Assembly: GCA_964609375.1 (NCBI GenBank)
Contig: CAZSSA010000021.1
Span: 1-29,377, forward strand
Length of the DNA stretch: 29,377 bases
Reading direction: 5' to 3'
DNA from: CAZDUS01 sp964609375
GTDB lineage: Bacteria > Verrucomicrobiota > Kiritimatiellia > CAIKKV01 > CAITUY01
Below the pieces are notes generated by a model. That model made no database searches. It had not been told where the DNA came from and saw only the letters and a list, made by a program, of their open reading frames with translations. How positions within the stretch are numbered: the first letter of the stretch is position 1; the number at the start of each line of letters is the position of its first letter. Of this stretch, positions 9,274 to 16,120 are shown piece after piece. The position numbers and the translations under genes were made by a program.

Positions 9274-10335
9274 TTATTGAAGCCGTTCGTGCAAATGCAA
9301 AACCAAATCCGGCATGGCCGCGTTCATTTCGTCGCGAATTTGCCGATAGACATCAAGCGACATTCCGATGGGATCCTCAACATCCTCATCCCGCCGGGAA
9401 CTATTGAATTCGTTCAGCAAAACAACCTTGTCCCGGGCTTTTGGAAATTGGGCCAAAATGATCCGCCGGTGCGATTGGGTCATTACCACAACCAAATCGG
9501 CAGCGTCAACAAGTGCCTGAGTCAACTGCCGACTGCGATGGCCTGATGCGTCAAGTCCTTCCTCCTGCAGTGCCGCCACCGCTGCCTCGCTGGCAAGCAT
9601 ACCGTCATAAGTCGATACCCCGGCAGAACCAACGTCCCATGACGAATCTGATCCCAGCCACCGGCGCAAAAGATATTCCGCCATCGGGCTCCGGCAGACA
9701 TTGCCCGTACAGACAAGCAGGACCATCGGCTTAGCCAGAATTTGCTCTGCTGGAATCGCTCCCTCCCGCAGGAGGCGAAGTTTCTTGCCCGTCGCCTCCA
9801 CCACGGTACTTTCCTGCCCCAATGTGGACGGCCCCGCATCAAGCACCAAGGCCACCCGGTTACCCAGTGCCGCCACGGCCGTCGCCGCATCCACTGCCGC
9901 CGGCTCGCCGCTCAGGTTGGCGCTGGTCACCCGCAGGACGCCGCCTGCGGCCTTAAGGACCGCCTGGGTGACCGCGTGATCCGGCACCCTGAAGCCCTCC
10001 GTCTGATCCCCGCAAGGCAGCACCAACGTCAGGGGACCCGGCCAATAGCGCTTCGCCAAGCGACGTGCCGCCGGGGAGAGTCTTGCCCCAAACTTCACCA
10101 CGGCGTCAACGCTGGCGGCCATCAAGGGAATGGGTTTTCCGCGATCCCGCGTCTTGGCGTCGTAAATGCGGTCCTCCGCCCCTTTCACCGCGGGATCCGC
10201 GGCCAGTCCATACACGGTCTCCGTGGGAACGATCACCAAGTGGCCGGCATGCAGCATCTTGACGGCTTGCCGGATGGCTGCCGGCTCCGGTCGGGTGGCG
10301 CTCACTGGGATAATGATGGGGTTGGCGTTGGTCAT
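9274..10335 (-). CDS. fusion protein: Sua5/TsaC-type threonylcarbamoyl-AMP synthase + low-molecular-weight phosphatase
   Basis: A 353-residue bifunctional protein. Residues 1-200 are a Sua5/YrdC domain that makes threonylcarbamoyl-AMP for the t6A base of tRNAs: VPTETVYGLAAD (36-47), the nucleotide-binding KTRDRGKP (61-68), YWPGPLTLVL and SANLSG. The C-terminal Sua5 extension is absent. Residues 204-353 are a low-molecular-weight protein phosphatase with the loop CTGNVCRS (nucleophile Cys209, Arg215) and general acid Asp321 in EDPIG. Val213 takes the place of the Thr that gives Bacillus YwlE its phospho-arginine preference, so phosphotyrosine is more likely. Its ATG overlaps the TGA of the S41 homologue as ATGA. 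Confidence 0.93.
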   Translation of the reverse strand: MTNANPIIIPVSATRPEPAAIRQAVKMLHAGHLVIVPTETVYGLAADPAVKGAEDRIYDAKTRDRGKPIPLMAASVDAVVKFGARLSPAARRLAKRYWPGPLTLVLPCGDQTEGFRVPDHAVTQAVLKAAGGVLRVTSANLSGEPAAVDAATAVAALGNRVALVLDAGPSTLGQESTVVEATGKKLRLLREGAIPAEQILAKPMVLLVCTGNVCRSPMAEYLLRRWLGSDSSWDVGSAGVSTYDGMLASEAAVAALQEEGLDASGHRSRQLTQALVDAADLVVVMTQSHRRIILAQFPKARDKVVLLNEFNSSRRDEDVEDPIGMSLDVYRQIRDEMNAAMPDLVLHLHERLQ

Positions 10336-11327
10336 GGTCGCTTTAAGGCTCTCAATGCCAGAAGGATATCGGTTCCTCGTCTCAGTACCGGATCTCCATC
10401 CACCCGCATCATCAAGTCCCGGTCTTCCGTTGATTTGGCGCTGAGCGGTCGACCGTATCCGGGGACATGCACGAGCGGAGTTGGGCTGCCTCCCCGTGCC
10501 TCCACGGCCACATCAGGCTGTACTCCTTTTGCTTCAGGTATTCCTGCCCTCACCGGAACAATCCTCTTTGTGGCCACATACAGGAATCGCCCGTCCGGCA
10601 GGGGTAACAGTTCCCTGATGCAGGAATCACCCCGTGTGGGTTCTCCAATCAGCATGATCCTTGTCTTCCCGCTCCATAACGAAACGAGTGTTTCCGCCGC
10701 GCCGCGTGTATCACGGTCGATCAATACCATTAACGGTGTCCGTAACGGGTCTTGCTCCGTTGCCGTTCGAAGTTCAATCAGGGCGCCCGTTCGATTCTCA
10801 ATCCGGAAGAGCGCCTCCGCCGGGCCATAAAAGGGGCTGGCCAATGCAACCACGGTATCAAGGTCATTCCCGTCCGTGCCCCGGAGATCCATAATTACCC
10901 CTGCCCCCTCAGCCAGCGTTCGCAGGTGGGCCATGATCTCCTGACCGCCGTTGACGTTGAGACCTTTGATTTTGAGATAGGAAAGTCCTTCCGGCCAGGA
11001 TTCAAATACGGCCACCGATCTTGATGTGCCGCCCCCGCTCGCCGATCCCTCGTCCAGGCCTGTCCATTGGGCGCGAATGGCCGTTGCTTCCTCCGGCGTG
11101 CATATTCTGGCGCCGGGATCCATGGCGCGAACCATTCCGATAATCGCCCCCTCGACGGCTGAGGTTGTCCCCGCCGGCAGGCCCTGCTCCTCCAGAAACT
11201 GCATCATCTCGGGAAAGCTTACGGTTGCCTCGGCGCCAGTCGCGGAAACCATTGCTGCCATCATCAGGACACAAAACAGCCCCCAGCCCCGCTTCCCGTT
11301 ATGTCTCGTTTCCTGTCCCCTTTTCAT
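10332..11327 (-). CDS. secreted S41 (C-terminal processing) protease homologue, probably inactive
   Basis: A 331-residue protein with an N-terminal signal peptide or anchor (residues about 14-33) and an S41-type fold: LSYLKIKGLN, VIMDLRGTDGND (144-155), LMVLIDRDTRGAAET (199-213), IMLIGEPTRGDS (224-235) and ATKRIVPVRAG followed by GVQPDVAV. Aligned without gaps to E. coli Tsp/Prc, the catalytic Ser (Ser430) corresponds to Gly209 and the catalytic Lys (Lys455) to Asp234. No PDZ domain is visible. It is therefore probably a pseudo-protease, perhaps a binding or scaffold protein in the periplasm. The ATG at 11325-11327 has AGGA 6 nt upstream. The gene is 43 nt from purE and overlaps the Sua5-phosphatase start by 4 nt. 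Confidence 0.85.
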   Translation of the reverse strand: MKRGQETRHNGKRGWGLFCVLMMAAMVSATGAEATVSFPEMMQFLEEQGLPAGTTSAVEGAIIGMVRAMDPGARICTPEEATAIRAQWTGLDEGSASGGGTSRSVAVFESWPEGLSYLKIKGLNVNGGQEIMAHLRTLAEGAGVIMDLRGTDGNDLDTVVALASPFYGPAEALFRIENRTGALIELRTATEQDPLRTPLMVLIDRDTRGAAETLVSLWSGKTRIMLIGEPTRGDSCIRELLPLPDGRFLYVATKRIVPVRAGIPEAKGVQPDVAVEARGGSPTPLVHVPGYGRPLSAKSTEDRDLMMRVDGDPVLRRGTDILLALRALKRP

Positions 11328-11340
11328 AATTCATCCTAAG

Positions 11341-11368
11341 GTCTAAAGTCCAAGGTCCAAGGTCTCTC
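11341..11368. repeat. heptanucleotide tandem repeat between purE and the S41 homologue
   Basis: Four successive 7-mers, GTCTAAA, GTCCAAG, GTCCAAG and GTCTCTC, the first three fitting GTCYAAR. It fills most of the 43-nt spacer between the two minus-strand genes. It resembles the short tandemly repeated sequences known from cyanobacteria and some other phyla. Confidence 0.75.
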
Positions 11369-11370
11369 TG

Positions 11371-11876
11371 TCACCCCTTCTTCTTCGCCACTTCCGCCTG
11401 GATTCGCTCGTTGCCCGCCTTGACTTTATCCCCCAGCGACTTCTTGTGCTGAACCAATTTCTTCGCTAATGCCGGATTGCTCAACGCCAGAATCTGCACC
11501 GCCAGCAAGGCTGCATTCGTCGCTCCACTTTTCCCTACCGCCACCGTTGCCACCGGAATCCCCGCCGGCATCTGCACGGTGGACAACAGCGAATCCAGAC
11601 CCCCCAGCAGGTGGCTTGTCACCGGAATTCCAATAACCGGAATGATCGTATGCGCTGCAATCACACCCGCCAGATGCGCCGCTCCTCCTGCTGCCGCCAT
11701 GATGACCTTGAGTCCGCGCCCTGCCGCCTGCTTGGCGAACGTGGCGGCCAACTCCGGGGTCCGGTGCGCCGACATGACGCGTACTTCGCACTCCACTTCA
11801 AACGTTGCCAGTACCCCGACCGCATCCTCCAGTAAGGGCCAGTCAGAATCGCTGCCCATCACCAATGCCACTTCTG
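11371..11876 (-). CDS. purE: N5-carboxyaminoimidazole ribonucleotide mutase (5' end in gap)
   Basis: Converts N5-CAIR to CAIR in purine synthesis. The visible part shows the family core: ALVMGSDSDWP, the SAHRTPE loop, MAAAGGAAHLAGVIAAHTIIPVIGIPV and SLLSTVQMPAGIPVATVAVG. The frame stays open into the gap (two further codons, Glu and Val, are visible before ALVMG), and PurE normally has a few more residues here, so the true start is hidden and the GTG near 11871 is probably internal. GSDSD and SAHRTP point to the class I (PurK-partnered) form; no purK is in the window. The C-terminal tail is unusually rich in Lys (LVQHKKSLGDKVK). It is in the same orientation as purD, with only the gap between them. 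Confidence 0.93.
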
Positions 11877-11976
11877 NNNNNNNNNNNNNNNNNNNNNNNN
11901 NNNNNNNNNNNNNNNNNNNNNNNNNNNNNNNNNNNNNNNNNNNNNNNNNNNNNNNNNNNNNNNNNNNNNNNNNNNN
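11877..11976. other. assembly gap (100 N)
   Basis: Placeholder gap between purD and purE. It hides the purE start. The flank on the purD side is a C-rich heptamer repeat. Confidence 0.99.
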
Positions 11977-11993
11977 CCCTGCCCCCTGCCCCC
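11977..11993. repeat. C-rich heptamer repeat beside gap
   Basis: CCCTGCC repeated twice and then CCC, directly touching the gap and running up to the purD stop. The unit is 7 nt, like the other tandem repeat at 11341-11368. The repeat may be longer inside the gap and could be why assembly broke here. Confidence 0.6.
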
Positions 11994-11994
11994 C

Positions 11995-13269
11995 TTAGCC
12001 TCTTCCAAACGCCTTGGCTGCAATATCCGTCCGATACATGGCGCCATCAAAGTCAATTTCGGTCACCGCCTCATACGCCCGATCAACGGCTTCTTTTAAT
12101 CCGTTACCCAGTGCCGTCACTCCCAGCACGCGGCCACCGGAGGTCAACACCCGCCCATCACGCAACGTCGTCCCTGCATGGAAAACCACCGCCTGCTTGA
12201 CCGCCGCCGCCTCTTTCAATCCCCGGATTTCATCGCCCTTCCGGTACGTCCCGGGATATCCCCCTGCCGCCATGACCACGCATACACAGGCTTCTGGCCG
12301 CCAGGACACCATCTCCGGGCGCAACGTCCCGTCGGCACACGCCTCCAGTGCGGGAATCAGGTCGCCGGCAAGACGTGGCAGAATGACCTGTGTCTCGGGA
12401 TCGCCGAACCGGCAGTTGAATTCCAGGACCTTGGGGCCCCGTTTTGTCATCATCAACCCTGCATAAAGCACTCCCTTGTAACAGATGCCTCGCCGCTCGA
12501 GTTCCGCCAGGGTCGGCCCGAACACCATGCGTTCAATATCAGGGAACATCTCCGGGGTGACAACCGGTGCGGGAGAATAGGCGCCCATGCCGCCCGTATT
12601 TGGCCCCTGGTCCTGATTGAAAGCCCGTTTGTGATCCTGGGCAGAAGCCAGCATCACCACCCGCTTCCCATCAATCAGCGCCAGGATGGAGGCCTCCTCT
12701 CCCTCGAGGAACTCCTCCACCAGAATCCGTCTGCCGGCGTCGCCAAAGGCACAGTCCACCAGTGATTCGCGTACGGCCCGTTCAGCTTCCTCCACGGTGG
12801 TGCAGACGGTAACCCCTTTCCCGGCGGCAAGGCCTTCGGCCTTGATCACCAGCGGTGCGCCAATATCGCGAACGAAGGTCAACGCCTGATCCGCATTGGT
12901 AAAGAAACTTGCTTTCGCCGTTGGAACCCCCGCTGCCACCATGACATCCTTGGCAAAAACCTTACTGCCCTCAAGTTGGGCCGCCGCCTTGGAGGGGCCA
13001 AAGACTTTCAGGCCTTCTTGTTCAAGACGATCCACCACTCCCGCGCACAACGGTGCCTCCGGACCCACGACGGTCAGGTCGGGCCGGTGTTCCCGGGCCC
13101 AGCGCACGAGTGACGGGATATCCTCGGCGCTGATATTCAAATTGGTGGCAAGTTCAGCCGTGCCCGCATTCCCCGGCGCGCAATATACATGCGGCCGGCG
13201 GCTGTCGTTCACGAGCTTCCACGCGAGGGCATGTTCGCGGCCCCCTCCGCCTATAATCAGGACATTCAT
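11995..13269 (-). CDS. purD: phosphoribosylamine-glycine ligase (GAR synthetase)
   Basis: Joins phosphoribosylamine and glycine with ATP, the second step of purine synthesis. The 424-residue protein has the N-terminal loop MNVLIIGGGGREHALAWK, the GAPLVIKAEGLAAGKGVTV ATP-grasp motif, DHKRAFNQDQGPNTGGMGAYSP, and EFNCRFGDPETQ. Length and order match the usual stand-alone PurD. I chose ATG 13267-13269 because the family begins at MNVLIIG; twelve further in-frame codons upstream look spurious. No good Shine-Dalgarno is visible (the upstream is CCTTTTCCGCC). It heads a minus-strand run that includes purE and RpiB-GlyA, whose glycine it consumes. Confidence 0.96.
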   Translation of the reverse strand: MNVLIIGGGGREHALAWKLVNDSRRPHVYCAPGNAGTAELATNLNISAEDIPSLVRWAREHRPDLTVVGPEAPLCAGVVDRLEQEGLKVFGPSKAAAQLEGSKVFAKDVMVAAGVPTAKASFFTNADQALTFVRDIGAPLVIKAEGLAAGKGVTVCTTVEEAERAVRESLVDCAFGDAGRRILVEEFLEGEEASILALIDGKRVVMLASAQDHKRAFNQDQGPNTGGMGAYSPAPVVTPEMFPDIERMVFGPTLAELERRGICYKGVLYAGLMMTKRGPKVLEFNCRFGDPETQVILPRLAGDLIPALEACADGTLRPEMVSWRPEACVCVVMAAGGYPGTYRKGDEIRGLKEAAAVKQAVVFHAGTTLRDGRVLTSGGRVLGVTALGNGLKEAVDRAYEAVTEIDFDGAMYRTDIAAKAFGRG

Positions 13270-13410
13270 GGCGGAAAAGGATACCCGAACACAGGGCGTA
13301 GTCAACGCTATTGGGAAACTATTGGATTGAATACGCTTGCGGAATGGTGTCTAGTAACCCCGCTTTTTTGAAACGGGTTTGAGTAAGCAAGAGGGGTAAA
13401 AACCATCATC

Positions 13411-14562
13411 ATGAAACGATCAATATGGGTTGTGGGCATTATTGGATTGGCGATTTCATCGTGGGCGGCCTCACCTGCTGGTTTTCGTGGCGACGGCTCC
13501 GGCCGATATCCCGACGCCAATCCACCCGTCATCTGGTCCACGACCAGCAATGTGGTATGGAAAGTCGCCTTCACCAACGGGTCCAACTCCAGCCCGCTTC
13601 TGGTGGGCGATCGGATTATTACGTGTGCAGAGCCCTCCTCTATAATCTGTGTCTCGGCGAAGGATGGAGCCATCCTCTGGCAGGACACCGTCACCAATTT
13701 TCCCGCCGCGATACCGAAAACGCATGCGGACAACGGGTATACATCGGCGACCCCTTGTAGCGATGGCAACAAGATATGGATGGTGTTTGGACAGGGGACG
13801 GTAGCCTGCTGGGATATTACCGGAAAGAAACAGTGGGAGACGTTTCTTGAGGTGCCGCCGCACCAGACATGGGGCAGTTGCATTTCGCCCCGGTTGGCTG
13901 ACGGCGTGTTGGTGGTCCAGTTTGACAATCTCTTCGGACTGGATCCGGAAACAGGCGTACAGAAGTGGAAGGTCAAAACCGGATGGAAATGGGGAACCCC
14001 TGTAGTGGCTCGAATCGAAAACCAGGATGTCCTCTACACCTGCCGGGGGGCGGCCATTGTCGCCGCCACCGGGCGGGAATTACCCAATCAGGGTCTCCCG
14101 GGCTTGGACTACAACAGCCCCTGCCTTGTCGATGGTGTTCTTTACTATATACAGGCCAAATCAAAGGTGTTCAGTCTTCCCTCCAAACTCGATGCCCCCC
14201 CCCGCTCGTTGTGGCCGGAAGTCATCATTCCGGAGGGCCGCTATTACGGGACCCCGCTCATCCATGGAGGATTGGTCTATGCCATCAATGCGTCAGGCAG
14301 CCTTTCCGTACTGGACCAAACCACTGGAACGTTGGTTTATTCAAATAAATTCAACTTTAATACAACTTACCAAAGTCCGACATTGGCAGGGAATTATGTC
14401 TTCTTATCCTGCGAAAGCGGGAAAACAGTGGTGATTAAAGCCGGGCGCCAATACGAGGAAGTGGCCATGAACAGCCTGGAAAAATTCCGAGCCTGTCCGG
14501 TCTTCTCCGGAACCCGCATGTACATCCGCAGTCTGAAACACCTTTGGTGCTTTGGACGCTGA
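13411..14562 (+). CDS. secreted PQQ-like beta-propeller repeat protein
   Basis: A 383-residue exported protein: signal peptide at residues 1-19 (MKRSIWVVGIIGLAISSWA), then FRGDGSGRYPDANPP, a typical opening of Planctomycete/Verrucomicrobia PQQ-like propellers. Repeated blades contain the pattern of a variable strand followed by a DxxTGxxxW turn, e.g. SAKDGAILWQ, DITGKKQWET, DPETGVQKWK and DQTTGTLVY. Such proteins are usually binding or scaffolding propellers rather than dehydrogenases, and no dehydrogenase active-site loop is seen. A GAGGGG lies 14 nt before the ATG, longer than ideal. A weak promoter-like pair, TTGAAT (13327) and TCTAGT (13350) spaced by 17 nt, lies in the intergenic region shared with divergent purD. 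It is followed after 21 nt by the DUF2079 gene. Confidence 0.85.
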   Translation: MKRSIWVVGIIGLAISSWAASPAGFRGDGSGRYPDANPPVIWSTTSNVVWKVAFTNGSNSSPLLVGDRIITCAEPSSIICVSAKDGAILWQDTVTNFPAAIPKTHADNGYTSATPCSDGNKIWMVFGQGTVACWDITGKKQWETFLEVPPHQTWGSCISPRLADGVLVVQFDNLFGLDPETGVQKWKVKTGWKWGTPVVARIENQDVLYTCRGAAIVAATGRELPNQGLPGLDYNSPCLVDGVLYYIQAKSKVFSLPSKLDAPPRSLWPEVIIPEGRYYGTPLIHGGLVYAINASGSLSVLDQTTGTLVYSNKFNFNTTYQSPTLAGNYVFLSCESGKTVVIKAGRQYEEVAMNSLEKFRACPVFSGTRMYIRSLKHLWCFGR

Positions 14563-14583
14563 GGCTTGCTCGCTTGACCCATT

Positions 14584-16047
14584 ATGAACGACAATGTCCA
14601 GAGGTGGACAATCCGTGGTGCAACGGCGCTGATGGCGGTATTAACCGTAGCTGTCATTGTCGGCCTTGTCCGTTCCCAGTATTGCCAGTTCACCTGGGGG
14701 AAAATGGCCCTCCATGATTACGGCATTTACTTCAATATGCTTTGGAATACCGCGCATGGGGATTGGTTCACCTATCTCGCCGACCAAAGCTATCTTCGGA
14801 CCCACCTTTCCTTCTCCCTTGTCTTGTTGGCGCCGCTTTTCCGGCTATGGGATGATCCTCTCCTGTTGACGGTGATTCAATGGTTTTGCCTTCTGATCGG
14901 AGGCCTTCTGTTTTGGCGGATCCTGTTTCTATCGGGTGTTTCCGGACTCACCTCATCCGCTTTCCTGTTCCTGTTTGTTGGCTATCCCTACACCCAAGGC
15001 GCCATGATGTGCGAATTCCATGGCGTTCATCTCTACTACATCCTCATCCCCTGGCTGTACCTCTGCCTCGCTTTCCGAAAATCATGGGTATGGCTCCCCT
15101 TGCTTCTGGTGGCCGGACTGCGGGAGGACGCCGTGTTTACCATGCTTCCCATGCTGGTCTATTTTGCCGTGGTTGACCGGTGGAAAACCGGTCTTGCCTG
15201 GAGTATTGCATCCGCCGCCTACGGCATATTCGCCCTTACCACCCTTTTCCCCTGGATCAATGGAATCTCGATTACGGAGCGCCGTGATGTTCTACTCAAC
15301 CCCGACGCCATCAAAAACTCACTGAACCACCAAATCACCCAGCGACTCCTCAGCATCTTCCGGCTTTTTTTGCCTGCGATTCCCCTGTGCTTTCGTCGGC
15401 GCGGATGGATACCGGTGGTCGTATTCCCCTCGCTTCTTCTCATTATCCTCTTGTCCAGCCCTGAACGGCATCACTACTGCATCCATCGCCATTATTCAGC
15501 CGGTGTCTTTACCTGTGCCCTTCTAGGGATGATCGAAGCGCTGCGGCGCACCCGTGCCAATGTGGTTTCCGAGCCCTCCCCTGTTTCACCATCCTGGAAG
15601 CTGGCCACCTATTTCATTCTGGTGACGGTGATTTCGCATCTGTGCTGGGGCTCACTGCCGTGGGGCATTCGGAACCCCCGGAAAGTTTATTGCCGCACCT
15701 CCTCCTATATTCCATCGATGCTGAGTGTGGTTCGGAGCATCCCTGCCGAGGGCATCTTGTTGACTGATGAGCGGCTGGCGGGGTATTTGGGGAACCGGAA
15801 GTCTGTGGTCACGTTCAAAACCATCAAGTCGTATCCGCACTCTCCGGATTATGTCTTATTTGATATGGCCGTCTTGAATCCCCATCGCCCGAACTCCCTG
15901 CGGCCTCTGGTGGAAAACCATGACATGGGCGTCATTGTATTCGAGCCGCCGTTTGTTGTCATGAAGCGTGGTGCCGACTCGGCCCGTAATGCCGAGGTGC
16001 TGGCCGCCGCCGGGTTCCATGCCAAGTCGGATGGAGCCCGGCCATGA
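14584..16047 (+). CDS. DUF2079 family predicted membrane protein (GT-C type)
   Basis: A 487-residue polytopic membrane protein matching the DUF2079 pattern: an early DYGIYFNMLWNTAHGDWF segment followed by LRTHLSFSLVLLAPLFRLWDDPLLLTVIQ, where a conserved His sits in a loop before a PLF/PLY segment. Around ten hydrophobic segments are visible from residue 12 to about 360, with AGLREDAVFTMLPM (conserved acidic pair) near the middle. The family is distantly related to GT-C glycosyltransferases and its substrate is not known. No good Shine-Dalgarno precedes the ATG. It lies 21 nt after the beta-propeller gene and is followed by a second GT-C gene, so the three may act on the same surface glycan. 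Confidence 0.82.
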   Translation: MNDNVQRWTIRGATALMAVLTVAVIVGLVRSQYCQFTWGKMALHDYGIYFNMLWNTAHGDWFTYLADQSYLRTHLSFSLVLLAPLFRLWDDPLLLTVIQWFCLLIGGLLFWRILFLSGVSGLTSSAFLFLFVGYPYTQGAMMCEFHGVHLYYILIPWLYLCLAFRKSWVWLPLLLVAGLREDAVFTMLPMLVYFAVVDRWKTGLAWSIASAAYGIFALTTLFPWINGISITERRDVLLNPDAIKNSLNHQITQRLLSIFRLFLPAIPLCFRRRGWIPVVVFPSLLLIILLSSPERHHYCIHRHYSAGVFTCALLGMIEALRRTRANVVSEPSPVSPSWKLATYFILVTVISHLCWGSLPWGIRNPRKVYCRTSSYIPSMLSVVRSIPAEGILLTDERLAGYLGNRKSVVTFKTIKSYPHSPDYVLFDMAVLNPHRPNSLRPLVENHDMGVIVFEPPFVVMKRGADSARNAEVLAAAGFHAKSDGARP

Positions 16048-16120
16048 ATTGCCCGCACGCCAGGGTTGACGATAAATACATAGTCGTGGTTGACAATAGG
16101 TTGACAATCACTAACGCACC

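Noticed and set aside
16063..16108. Three TTGAC(A/G)AT motifs before the ArnT-like gene
   Set aside because: They look like -35 boxes, but no -10 is placed at 16-18 nt from any of them; kept only as a weak direct repeat.
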